Positions 53,978 to 61,680 of a DNA stretch of 64,000 bases are shown in pieces. The stretch spans positions 15,287 through 79,286 of the forward strand of contig CAYVKG010000010.1 in the NCBI GenBank assembly GCA_964451955.1, in the 5' to 3' direction. Each line of letters opens with the position of its first letter. The first letter of the stretch is position 1. Below the pieces are notes generated by a model, which worked only from the letters and a program-made list of their open reading frames with translations, was not told the DNA's origin and made no database searches. The stretch is from JAPLNB01 sp964451955 (lineage in GTDB: Bacteria; Planctomycetota; Phycisphaerae; Tepidisphaerales; Tepidisphaeraceae). Position numbers and translations under genes: made by a program.

Positions 53978-54768
53978 GTAATCGACTGAAAGAATTAGCT
54001 GAACGCGCTATAGCACTCCTACGCATGTGCCAACCCAAAAATGGTGTCTATTACGGCCTGTTCTCTGGGGGTAAAGATAGCTGCGTTATTAAACACCTCA
54101 CCAAGGTCGCCGGCGTTCCGGTAGAATGGCACTACAATGTAACCACTATCGATCCACCGGAATTATTGACGTTCATCCGCCAACACCACCATGACGTGCT
54201 ATGGAATAAACCGACCAGAGGATTCTTCTCTTGGTTCAGGACGCAAGGATTTCCTACACGTCGGCAGAGGTGGTGTTGTCGGCACCTAAAAGAACAAAGG
54301 ACACCGAAAGGAAAAACAACCATCCTTGGCGTCCGAGGGTGCGAGTCTCCAAGGAGGGCAAAAAACTGGAGGCAACTAACCTACCACACAACCAACCACG
54401 CATACTCCGTCTGCCCAATCGTGGACTGGACAGATTATGATGTCTGGGGTTACATACGACAAAACGAAGTGCCGTACTGCCTTTTATACGACGAGGGGTT
54501 TACGCGCCTTGGATGTATCGGGTGCCCTATGGGTGGGCGCGAACAACGAAAACGACAGTTTGCTAGGTGGCCTAAATTTGAGGCGGCGTGGAAGAGGGCA
54601 TTTCAGGTTTTGTGGTCACTCAAGACGGGCACCACAGGAAAGACTGGAAAGCGGTGGTTTGGAGATCGCTACTTTGACTCCGCTGAAGAGTTATATGAAT
54701 GGTGGCTATCGGATGAACCAGTCCCAGAGGAGCACGAATGTCAAGGGTTTGTAGAACTCCTATCGTAG
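53974..54768 (+). CDS. PAPS-reductase/PP-loop ATP pyrophosphatase family protein
   Basis: 264 residues from GTG. YYGLFSGGKDSCVIKHL is the SGGKDS PP-loop; WCCRHLKEQ and RLGCIGCPMGG are cysteine motifs of CysH/PAPS-reductase and DndC-like members, and DYDVWGYI is another family mark. It activates a substrate with ATP or reduces sulfate donors. With the sulfotransferase-like domain at 3370, sulfur chemistry is plausible; it may also act on DNA or tRNA. Confidence 0.8.
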   Translation: MSNRLKELAERAIALLRMCQPKNGVYYGLFSGGKDSCVIKHLTKVAGVPVEWHYNVTTIDPPELLTFIRQHHHDVLWNKPTRGFFSWFRTQGFPTRRQRWCCRHLKEQRTPKGKTTILGVRGCESPRRAKNWRQLTYHTTNHAYSVCPIVDWTDYDVWGYIRQNEVPYCLLYDEGFTRLGCIGCPMGGREQRKRQFARWPKFEAAWKRAFQVLWSLKTGTTGKTGKRWFGDRYFDSAEELYEWWLSDEPVPEEHECQGFVELLS

Positions 54769-55121
54769 CTGACAGTACATCCCCCACTGTTAAAACAGCG
54801 AAAACCTATACGGTTGAGATTCACATGGCTGGGGATATTGAAGACGCAAAGCGGATTCTCCGTCGAGATGTGTACCCGCCCAACAACGGCCTATGTGTAA
54901 CCGTGGCGCAGGAATTATTCGTCTACACCGGCGGGGAGGAGCATGGATTTTGTGTGACACTCAGGAACTACCCGCGATTCCCGTCAAGTCGCTCGGAACT
55001 CCTGGTACGCGCGACCAAAATCGCCAATACGCTTATACGAGAACTCCACCAATGGACTGCAATGATTGTTACCCCGGCGAACACGAAATGGATCAGTCAT
55101 AAACCCAGCAACCAAAGATAG
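54738..55121 (+). CDS. Conserved phage hypothetical protein
   Basis: 127 residues. TYTVEIHMAGDIEDAKRILR, LCVTVAQELFVYTGGEEHGF and VRATKIANTLIRELHQWTAM match a small phage family I recognise from memory as widespread but uncharacterised. AGGAGCACG precedes the ATG, which overlaps the previous gene by 31 bases. Confidence 0.65.
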   Translation: MSRVCRTPIVADSTSPTVKTAKTYTVEIHMAGDIEDAKRILRRDVYPPNNGLCVTVAQELFVYTGGEEHGFCVTLRNYPRFPSSRSELLVRATKIANTLIRELHQWTAMIVTPANTKWISHKPSNQR

Positions 55122-55129
55122 GATTTCGC

Positions 55130-55897
55130 ATGAGGCTAACCCAGCTCTGCACATACGAACTCACCGATAAGTGCAACAGAAGCACAGAACACCGTGCGTG
55201 TCCGTGCGGACACCCCGACCGCTGGGCAAACAGTGTTGGACGACGCCCCACAACGGATAACCAAGTGGTTGAGATCGCAGACCGGATGATCTGCGGAGGA
55301 TTCCGCGGCGTGTTCGCCTTTCACAATTATTCGGAACCATTGCTCGCGTGGCCACGCATCCTGAAATTGATCGCCCGCATCAAGGAGGAGCACCCCGTCG
55401 CCCAGTTCCTCCTCTGGACGAACGGCGACCGCCTCGCTTCGATCCCCCGCGAGCAGATCGAGGGCGTATTCTGCAAGATGATGATTACCAACTACGCCGG
55501 ACGCGACCTGGCGTTCGTCGAGGGGTTGTCCCCCGAGATTCACCACATCCCACCCAACCTGGACTGGCGACTGAACCCTCCTCGCACTGAATCATCCGGC
55601 ACGCCACGATGTCTCAGGCCGCACCTGGAGATCACCTGGGATTACTTCGGCAACCTCCGTGCCTGCTGCAACGACTGGAAGAACGAGATCCAGATCGGCA
55701 ACATTCACGACACGCCGTTTGACATTCTGTGGGCGCGGTGGGTGCAACTTCGTTCTGCCGTGGCGTCCGAGCCGATGGGGGCTATGGCACCCGAGCGATG
55801 TCTGACGTGCGGAACACGGTACGTTCACCTCGCCAACTACGTGCCCGAGGTTGCCGCCGACATCGCCAAGCACGTGGACCCGGAGGCCGTTCCGTGA
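55130..55897 (+). CDS. Radical SAM-like protein with atypical N-terminal cysteines
   Basis: 255 residues. YELTDKCNRSTEHRACPCGH has cysteines in an unusual C-N-x5-C-x-C spacing in place of CxxxCxxC. FAFHNYSEPLLAWPRIL replaces the GGE strand with YSEP, and CLRPHLEITWDYFGNLRACC with IGNIHDTPFDILW resembles a SPASM domain. It may keep only auxiliary clusters or be a divergent active enzyme. ATAGGATTTCGC precedes the ATG. Confidence 0.65.
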   Translation: MRLTQLCTYELTDKCNRSTEHRACPCGHPDRWANSVGRRPTTDNQVVEIADRMICGGFRGVFAFHNYSEPLLAWPRILKLIARIKEEHPVAQFLLWTNGDRLASIPREQIEGVFCKMMITNYAGRDLAFVEGLSPEIHHIPPNLDWRLNPPRTESSGTPRCLRPHLEITWDYFGNLRACCNDWKNEIQIGNIHDTPFDILWARWVQLRSAVASEPMGAMAPERCLTCGTRYVHLANYVPEVAADIAKHVDPEAVP

Positions 55898-56889
55898 CCC
55901 ATGCCTTAGCGTACTACAACGACAACGACACGAAGGTATGCGCATGGCTGCGTTCGCTGGTGTCCGCAAATCTCATCTCCAACGGTGAAGTTGACTCTAG
56001 GAGTATCGCAGATGTCAAACCAGAGGACGTTGCCGGGTATCGACGAGTCCACTTCTTCGCTGGGATCGGAGGCTGGGATTACGCCCTGCAACTCGCAGGA
56101 TGGCCCGACGACCGACCCGTCTGGACCGGATCGTGTCCCTGCCAGCCGTTCTCGTGCGCGGGAAAAGGACTCGGCGAAAAAGACCCAAGGCACCTCTGGC
56201 CAGAGTTTCGACGACTTATCGCCGAGTGCCATCCTCCAACGATCTTTGGAGAGCAGGTTGCGAGCAAGGCTGGACGTGAATGGCTCGCCGGAGTACGTGC
56301 TGACTTGGAAGCATTGGGATATGCAGTCGGGGCCGCCGATCTGTGCGCTGCGGGGGCGTCAGCGCCGCATCTCCGACAACGGATTTATTGGGTGGCCGAC
56401 GCCACAGGCCGGATCGCCAGCGACGGAGAGATGCAACGAAGCTGGGAATACAGACAACGGACGCAAGACGGTTTCCGTGATGCTGGGATGGATGACACCC
56501 AATACAGACGACAGGCCATCGAAGAATCACAACCGGAATCTCGGAGCACAAGTGGCGTTACAGTTGATCGGCTGGGCAACGCCGCGATCACGCGACCACA
56601 AGAACAATGGTGTGAGTATCGCACGAGCGGCGAGAGGTGTAGCGGACTCGCTGGACTTGCAGTGCAAGCTGGTGTGCCTGAATGGAATGGACCGACCGTC
56701 GCCGTTGTCTGCTCGGATGGACCGCGCCGCGTTTCGTCTGAATCCGACGCATTCCCGCTGGCTCATGGGCTACCCGGCCGAATGGCTCAACTGCGTGGAT
56801 TGGGGAACGCTATCGTCCCGCAGGTCGCGGCGGCGTTCGTGAGGGCGTTCCTGGAATCAGAACAAGACGCAATGGAGGCCGTGCCGTGA
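55894..56889 (+). CDS. DNA cytosine-5-methyltransferase
   Basis: 331 residues from GTG overlapping the previous stop. RVHFFAGIGGWDYALQLAGW is motif I, GSCPCQPFSCAG the catalytic Cys loop, and APHLRQRIYWVAD the motif VI-VIII region. The target-recognition region is short, and LRGLGNAIVPQVAAAFVRAF is motif X. Likely an orphan phage methyltransferase. A second gene-like frame covers 56012-56842. Confidence 0.85.
   Translation: MTHALAYYNDNDTKVCAWLRSLVSANLISNGEVDSRSIADVKPEDVAGYRRVHFFAGIGGWDYALQLAGWPDDRPVWTGSCPCQPFSCAGKGLGEKDPRHLWPEFRRLIAECHPPTIFGEQVASKAGREWLAGVRADLEALGYAVGAADLCAAGASAPHLRQRIYWVADATGRIASDGEMQRSWEYRQRTQDGFRDAGMDDTQYRRQAIEESQPESRSTSGVTVDRLGNAAITRPQEQWCEYRTSGERCSGLAGLAVQAGVPEWNGPTVAVVCSDGPRRVSSESDAFPLAHGLPGRMAQLRGLGNAIVPQVAAAFVRAFLESEQDAMEAVP
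56012..56842 (+). CDS. WPTP-type phage protein overlapping the methyltransferase gene
   Basis: 276 residues in a second frame of the cytosine methyltransferase gene. ATG 56012 has AGGAG eight bases upstream. The product shows features of a known phage family: LTWKHWDMQSGPPICALR, GWPTPQAGSPATERCNEAGN, WATPRSRDHKNNG and RWLMGYPAEWLNC. Both frames therefore look selected over 830 bases. Function of the family is unknown. Family recognition is from memory. Confidence 0.55.
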   Translation: MSNQRTLPGIDESTSSLGSEAGITPCNSQDGPTTDPSGPDRVPASRSRAREKDSAKKTQGTSGQSFDDLSPSAILQRSLESRLRARLDVNGSPEYVLTWKHWDMQSGPPICALRGRQRRISDNGFIGWPTPQAGSPATERCNEAGNTDNGRKTVSVMLGWMTPNTDDRPSKNHNRNLGAQVALQLIGWATPRSRDHKNNGVSIARAARGVADSLDLQCKLVCLNGMDRPSPLSARMDRAAFRLNPTHSRWLMGYPAEWLNCVDWGTLSSRRSRRRS

Positions 56890-57176
56890 AGTGGGAAGAT
56901 ACTACCAACCGCTACAAGGGCGAGAGCAAGAAGGCACCACCGAGGCAGTGGACACTACAGCCGCTTGGCGATCAGGACGACGCCATGATGGTGATATACC
57001 GGGGAACGTCTCCCGGGTGGTTCATGCACTGCTATGGGTTTGGAATAGACGACCACACGCCCGAGATCGACCCCGACAAAGCCAAACTGGAGTTCCTTCG
57101 CGCCGTCCACGCCCAAGCCAAGAAACTCATCGACGCCCTAGAATCCTTCGAGCCATCCCTGAAAGGCAAGGCATGA
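56886..57176 (+). CDS. Hypothetical protein
   Basis: 96 residues from GTG. MKWEDTTNRYKGESKKAPPR, then WTLQPLGDQDDAMMVIYRGT, strands, then a helix (KAKLEFLRAVHAQAKKLIDA). Coupled to both neighbours by overlaps. No family recognised. Confidence 0.55.
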   Translation: MKWEDTTNRYKGESKKAPPRQWTLQPLGDQDDAMMVIYRGTSPGWFMHCYGFGIDDHTPEIDPDKAKLEFLRAVHAQAKKLIDALESFEPSLKGKA

Positions 57177-57949
57177 TCCTCACCGTCACCTGCTGCACCT
57201 ACAACCGCCCACACCTCCTGCCTCGCGTCATCGCATGCTTTGAGGCGCAGGACTACCAGGATCGACGCATGGTGATAGTCGATGATGGGGCACAGTACCA
57301 AGACGGACTAAAGGGCGACGACGGCCGGTGGGTGATCGTGTCCACCGACAGGCGGTTCGAGTCCCTCGGCAAGAAGCGGCGGTACTCCGTCCATCTGGCG
57401 CAAAGCCGGTTCCCCGATACCGACGCCATCCTGCCCATCGACGATGACGATCTGTTTCTCCCCTGGCACATGAGCGCCACCGCAGCCGCACTACACAAGG
57501 CCGCCTGGTCACGCCCGTCGGTAATCCTGTCCCCGCGAGTCCTCGGTGACACCCGGATCTTCCAGGGGTACGAAACCGGCAACCGCCTGAACCCTCTTGA
57601 GAATCGGATGTACCACCCGGCATGGGGATACATGCTGTCGGCATACACCTGTGCCGGTGGGTATCCCGAGGATCAGTCGGGCATGGAGGACAAGACGCTT
57701 ATGCTGCGAATGGAGGCTGCTGGAGTCACCCAGGCGGACCCCATCGCCTTGGGGTTCAAGCCTTCGTTCATCTACTGCTGGGAGCGAACCCAGAGCATCA
57801 GCGGGATGCTTTCTGGCGACCGTGACGGAAGTAAGGCGTGGGCGAACTTGAACCGCACGCTGGAACCTGCTACACTGGAACCATGGAAACCACCGTTCGA
57901 CTTATGGAACCCCATCGTCTCTGACACCGTTCACCCAAGGCCGTTTTGA
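57173..57949 (+). CDS. GT2-type glycosyltransferase
   Basis: 258 residues. TVTCCTYNRPHLLPRVIACF is the GT2 start; RRMVIVDDGAQYQ and LPIDDDDLFLPWHMS give the nucleotide and DDD metal sites; PEDQSGMEDKTLML supplies the ED. Transfers a sugar from a nucleotide donor. ATGA overlap upstream. Confidence 0.85.
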   Translation: MILTVTCCTYNRPHLLPRVIACFEAQDYQDRRMVIVDDGAQYQDGLKGDDGRWVIVSTDRRFESLGKKRRYSVHLAQSRFPDTDAILPIDDDDLFLPWHMSATAAALHKAAWSRPSVILSPRVLGDTRIFQGYETGNRLNPLENRMYHPAWGYMLSAYTCAGGYPEDQSGMEDKTLMLRMEAAGVTQADPIALGFKPSFIYCWERTQSISGMLSGDRDGSKAWANLNRTLEPATLEPWKPPFDLWNPIVSDTVHPRPF

Positions 57950-57950
57950 C

Positions 57951-58802
57951 ATGCCTAACATTCGCCTCATACGGGAGGTTACAAACCCCGGCGACCGCGG
58001 GCCGTCCCGTGGACAATACGCACTCCAGAAGGCACTGCGTGAGGCGGACATCCCGTGGCTCAAGGTGGGCGGGGCCCTCCAGCACGGCGAAGTCCCGTGG
58101 ATTTGGAGCTGGCAGGACACGGAGCTTGCGGTACAGTTCGCGGAATGGCGGCGGCCGTTCATTATCGGCCCGAACGTCCTGTTCGCCAATTCCCAGCGTC
58201 CGGGTGCGGGCAGGCACGAAATCACGCTCCTTGACGCCGAAACCTGCATCCTCCAGTTCACCGAGTCCGACTGGTACGCCTCCCTCATTCAGTCACACCT
58301 CGATCGGAACGAGGCGCCCATCGTCATCTGGCACTACCCGATCTATCCCGAACCTGGTGGCCCGCTAGAACCGGACACCGACCTGCTCATCTACCTCAAG
58401 GACTTGACGCTCGGACGTGAGGTAGCACGGGCGCAACAGAAATTCCCCAAGTCCAAGGTTGTCGCTTACGGGCACTACAACCGGGAGGCGATGATCGAGG
58501 TGGCGAGACGGTCCCGGGCATGCCTCTACCTGTCGTCCGACGATCGCGGCCCACTTGCCGCCGCCGAGATCGCCCTATCCGGGTGCCCACTGATCGGCAT
58601 CGAGCGCGGCTGCCCATGGGTGCAAATTCCCCAGCTCGGCATTGAGGTGCCAGCCTTCGACACCAACCGCACCCATGCGGCGATCGAACAGGCCCTTCAG
58701 ATGGACAGGGACGAAGTTCACCGATCGGCACTCTGCAACTTCTCGGCAGCGAACGCCGTTGGCATTATCCGCGAAGCCCTCGAACCCATCGCAACCAGAT
58801 GA
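57951..58802 (+). CDS. GT-B-like glycosyltransferase
   Basis: 283 residues. GPSRGQYALQKALREADIPW, ADDRGPLAAAEIALSGCPLI-like nucleotide region (RACLYLSSDDRGPLAAAE) and GIERGCPWVQIPQLG suggest a GT-B fold with the C-terminal donor site; the first Rossmann part is abbreviated. One base separates it from the GT2 gene. Function inferred from layout and context. Confidence 0.6.
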   Translation: MPNIRLIREVTNPGDRGPSRGQYALQKALREADIPWLKVGGALQHGEVPWIWSWQDTELAVQFAEWRRPFIIGPNVLFANSQRPGAGRHEITLLDAETCILQFTESDWYASLIQSHLDRNEAPIVIWHYPIYPEPGGPLEPDTDLLIYLKDLTLGREVARAQQKFPKSKVVAYGHYNREAMIEVARRSRACLYLSSDDRGPLAAAEIALSGCPLIGIERGCPWVQIPQLGIEVPAFDTNRTHAAIEQALQMDRDEVHRSALCNFSAANAVGIIREALEPIATR

Positions 58803-59467
58803 AGTGGCTCATCCTGTCCGACAACTCTCCCTCCAACCTAGCCCGGATTCTCCGCTCGGCTGGTGAGCACATGGCGAACACTATGCCCATCGTGCTCATG
58901 CGCTGCAACGACTCCACACGGGACGAGTACCTGAAACTGACGGAGCAGTTCACGTTCAAGGGGAGGCTTTGGACTACTGACACATTTCGGTTTCATGTCA
59001 GTGAAATCCTGGAGGAACCCAAGACCTCCGGTGCGCTGGACCCCATGACGCTCATCACACCGGACTGCATGGTGTTCTGCAAGCGGTTCGATCCGTACAT
59101 TGCCTGGATGGCGCTTGAGGACCGGGACGTGGCGGGATTGGCGCTCACCCTTTCATGGCCGCCTCCGCAACTGCAAGTACAACGATGCGCAACATACCGG
59201 GAAGTCAAAATCACCGGACACAAAAACTACGTGCCCATTCTGACAGAAATCCTGTCCTGGAGCCGAGCGGAGGCCACCGGCCCCTATGCTGACGGATTCG
59301 AGTGGGGCACCGTATGTCGCACCAGCGACGTTCTGGCGGGCTTGCGAGGGATGAAGCACCAGACGGCCATGGGACTCTGGTTGGCCCTCCAGAACGCACA
59401 GGACGCATCCAAGAGGCCGAAACTGGCATGTCTCACAGACTGCCATCTCACCTACCCCAAGGAGTAA
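58799..59467 (+). CDS. Hypothetical protein of the glycan cluster
   Basis: 222 residues, MKWLILSDNSPSNLARILRS. Begins with a strand and helix like a nucleotide-binding fold and ends with LACLTDCHLTYPKE. No motif is diagnostic. ATGA overlap with the GT-B-like gene suggests a partner. A palindrome copy lies inside the gene (58975). Confidence 0.5.
   Translation: MKWLILSDNSPSNLARILRSAGEHMANTMPIVLMRCNDSTRDEYLKLTEQFTFKGRLWTTDTFRFHVSEILEEPKTSGALDPMTLITPDCMVFCKRFDPYIAWMALEDRDVAGLALTLSWPPPQLQVQRCATYREVKITGHKNYVPILTEILSWSRAEATGPYADGFEWGTVCRTSDVLAGLRGMKHQTAMGLWLALQNAQDASKRPKLACLTDCHLTYPKE
58975..59003. repeat. Dispersed palindrome copy 5 (inside a coding region)
   Basis: TACTGACACATTTCGG and TTTCATGTCAGTG: arms match the 14333 copy outside a diverged centre. 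It is read through as WTTDTFRFHVSE, so the gene tolerates it. Confidence 0.7.
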
Positions 59468-59472
59468 TTACT

Positions 59473-59883
59473 ATGCCGAACATGAACAAAGTGATCCTGT
59501 GCGGGCACGCGACCCGCGACCCGGAACTGCGGTACACCCCGCAGGGGCTGGCCGTCACCACGGTTGGAATGGCTGTCAACGACAGGCGCAAGGGAAATGA
59601 TGACCAATGGATCGAAGACACGGTGTTTGTGGATGTCGCCGTGTTCGGCAAGTCCGCTGAGTACATCTGCGATCAGGTTCACAAGGGCACGGCCGTGCTC
59701 GTGGACGGCAAGCTCAAGCTGGAGCAATGGGAGTCCAAAAAGGACGGTTCCAAGCAGAGCAAGCTCAAGGTGATCGCCGACCGGATCGACTCGCTGGCAC
59801 CGCGCGAGCCTCGCCAAGACCGGGAGATTCCAGCCGAGGACCAGCAGAGGCTTGCAAACGCACCGACCGACTGCCCATTCTAG
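59473..59883 (+). CDS. ssb: Single-stranded DNA-binding protein
   Basis: 136 residues. NKVILCGHATRDPELRYTPQ, then GMAVNDRRKGNDDQWIED and VDVAVFGKSAEYICDQVHKG follow the OB fold of bacterial SSB. The tail is short and ends TDCPF rather than DDIPF. Protects single strands during replication and recombination. AAGGAG precedes the ATG. Confidence 0.9.
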   Translation: MPNMNKVILCGHATRDPELRYTPQGLAVTTVGMAVNDRRKGNDDQWIEDTVFVDVAVFGKSAEYICDQVHKGTAVLVDGKLKLEQWESKKDGSKQSKLKVIADRIDSLAPREPRQDREIPAEDQQRLANAPTDCPF

Positions 59884-59892
59884 GAGGCCCTC

Positions 59893-60192
59893 ATGAGCAA
59901 AATCGCACAGAGATCCAAGCGTGGATTATCTGGGCAATCCGGTTTCGTGTCGCGTAGCTTCCACATCTCAATGCCATACGGGGCGGCCGATGACGAGGTG
60001 TTCATTTGGTATTACCCCAAGGGAGACAACCACATCTGGCGTCGTCGCGTGAAGGCGTCCACGGTCGAGAGGCGTGGTTGGCAGAAGCGTGTCCTGAAGT
60101 GCGTAAAGTGCGGTAAGCCAGCCACCAAAATCGACCACCATTGGCCGTACATGAGCGACTACAACCTGTGCGACGAGCACGGAAAAAAGTGA
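59893..60192 (+). CDS. Small Cys-containing basic protein
   Basis: 99 residues, MSKIAQRSKRGLSGQSGFVS. LKCVKCGKPATKIDHHWPYM gives a CxxC and His set near the C-terminus, maybe one zinc. Basic N-terminus. AGGAGGC precedes the ATG. No family recognised. Confidence 0.55.
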   Translation: MSKIAQRSKRGLSGQSGFVSRSFHISMPYGAADDEVFIWYYPKGDNHIWRRRVKASTVERRGWQKRVLKCVKCGKPATKIDHHWPYMSDYNLCDEHGKK

Positions 60193-60198
60193 AGACAT

Positions 60199-60272
60199 GC
60201 CACGATAGCTCAATTTGGTAGAGCAGCCCGTTTGTGGCGGGCCGGTTGGGGGTTCGATTCCCTCTCGTGGCT
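60199..60272 (+). tRNA. tRNA, anticodon TGT by symmetric folding (Thr)
   Basis: GCCACGA/TCGTGGC acceptor, D-arm GCTC/GAGC, anticodon stem GCCCG/CGGGC, T-arm GGGGG-TTCGATT-CCCTC, all paired apart from one G-T. Loop TTTGTGG puts TGT at 34-36. G1-C72, C2-G71 and U73 are threonine identity elements. However GTG in the same loop, with G37, would be histidine; there is no G at -1, so Thr is favoured. CCA is not encoded. Confidence 0.8.
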
Positions 60273-60286
60273 TTTGGAGAGTAACG

Positions 60287-61078
60287 ATGACCATGTATGT
60301 TCAGCGCAGAAAACCCGACAGTTACGACCGCTTCCACAACGGATTAGCGGTTCGTGGATACCATAGCTATCAGGAATACCTGGCATCACCGGAATGGCAG
60401 CAATTCAAGGATTGGTATTTCAAGAGTGGCTTGCCAACGAAATGCCTGATCTGCGGCTCAAACGACGTGGTTCTCCACCACTGGAACTACGACCACATCG
60501 GGTTCGACGAACCTGGAGACGTGGTTCCCCTGTGCGGTCAGCACCACACCGAAGCGCACCAGTGGATGGCACGCACCGGAACGCCATGCCGCGATATCGT
60601 CAAGTGCCTCGTGGAGTGCTTCGGCAAGACCGACCGGGAGGCGATGCGACTCTGGAAGCCTTTCCGAAACTTCACCAACAGAACCCCAGTCAAGCGGCGG
60701 TGCTGCGATTGCAATCGCCCACTATCACCGAAATATCAACGGGAACGGTGCTGGGACTGCCTCAGAAAAGTCGAAGGGGTATACAAGCCCAAGCCACCGA
60801 AAGTCAAGTGTCCCAAGTGCCTTGCCATGCGACGAGCGAACAAAATGCGACCAAGCGGCGTATGTGCCGTCTGCGAGCGCAAGCACAAACGCAAGACGCC
60901 GCAGGATGTCTTACTGGCATCCCAAGAAAATGAGCGGTGGCTGCAAGAACAACGAAAACAGCTAATGGATCGCCAAGCCGCAAAACGTGAGGCGAAACAG
61001 AGGCAAACCGAAGCGGGAGCCAACACCCCACCGTCCGTTCCATCCTCGGACACAAAGTTGGCGGGCCTAACCCAGTAA
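60287..61078 (+). CDS. HNH-type nuclease-like protein with zinc ribbons
   Basis: 263 residues, starting just after the tRNA. CLICGSNDVVLHHWNYDHIG and VVPLCGQHHTEAHQWM form an HNH site with its CxxC knuckles. RRCCDCNRPLSPKYQRERCW and later KCPKCLAMRRANK add two ribbons. Could be a free homing-type nuclease next to the tRNA, or a packaging nuclease. GGAGAGTAACG precedes the ATG. Confidence 0.75.
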   Translation: MTMYVQRRKPDSYDRFHNGLAVRGYHSYQEYLASPEWQQFKDWYFKSGLPTKCLICGSNDVVLHHWNYDHIGFDEPGDVVPLCGQHHTEAHQWMARTGTPCRDIVKCLVECFGKTDREAMRLWKPFRNFTNRTPVKRRCCDCNRPLSPKYQRERCWDCLRKVEGVYKPKPPKVKCPKCLAMRRANKMRPSGVCAVCERKHKRKTPQDVLLASQENERWLQEQRKQLMDRQAAKREAKQRQTEAGANTPPSVPSSDTKLAGLTQ

Positions 61079-61204
61079 TGGGCGGCACATCTGGCGTGGC
61101 GCAATGCTGCGCTGGAGTTGCAGGAAAAGACACGGGTGACAGCCGCGATACTCGCTACCCAAGGGAGTGCGGCCTAATCGGTGTGGATGCGGTGGAGACG
61201 CACA

Positions 61205-61283
61205 ACGTCGGGAAGGGGCCGGGCAGCACTGGCAGGATTCGTTTGGCTCCGACGTAAAACAAGAGGCCGGCAACAAAGTGCTG
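61205..61283 (+). ncRNA. Pseudoknot-forming segment in 61079-61336 gap
   Basis: ACGTCGG (61205-61211) pairs with CCGACGT (61249-61255); CAGCAC within the loop (61224-61229) pairs with GTGCTG downstream (61278-61283), an H-type pseudoknot. Upstream, GCCGC and GCGGC frame an ACTC/GAGT hairpin (61143-61178). A G-rich run (61284-61302) follows. Suggests a structured RNA of unknown class. Confidence 0.35.
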
Positions 61284-61336
61284 TGGGGGGTAGGGGGGGG
61301 CTTTAGGCGCAGGACGCGCTTCCCGGCTTAGAAGCC

Positions 61337-61552
61337 GTGTCATTCCCAAGCCACTCTGGTTATCCCGTGACAGACGTAGTGAACCGACTAGCCGGCGGCA
61401 TGGAATGGATGGGCGAGGTGAAAATCTTGGGCCGGCTGGTTGGTGAACGTAAGTGGTTGTGGCTACGTGGTTACGGCGCTCGCAAGAGAAAAATCGGTAG
61501 AATTCCAGAAAGTTGGGTTGCCAATATCGCCCGTTTCTACCACAATGGATAA
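61337..61552 (+). CDS. Possible small basic protein
   Basis: 71 residues from GTG without a Shine-Dalgarno. VTDVVNRLAGGMEWMGEVKI then RKWLWLRGYGARKRKIGRIP looks protein-like and basic. An ATG at 61400 would give 50 residues. The only candidate gene in 61079-61680; the stretch 61553-61680 shows nothing further. Confidence 0.35.
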   Translation: MSFPSHSGYPVTDVVNRLAGGMEWMGEVKILGRLVGERKWLWLRGYGARKRKIGRIPESWVANIARFYHNG

Positions 61553-61680
61553 TGAGTGGGCAATGTTTGCCTCAATGGGGTGTGGTGCGGTAGGCAGGGA
61601 TGCCGTATAGGGACAGGGATGTCCCATTCTCCAATACCGCCCGTCACGGAAGACGCACAAGGCCACGGAGGGCCTAATCT

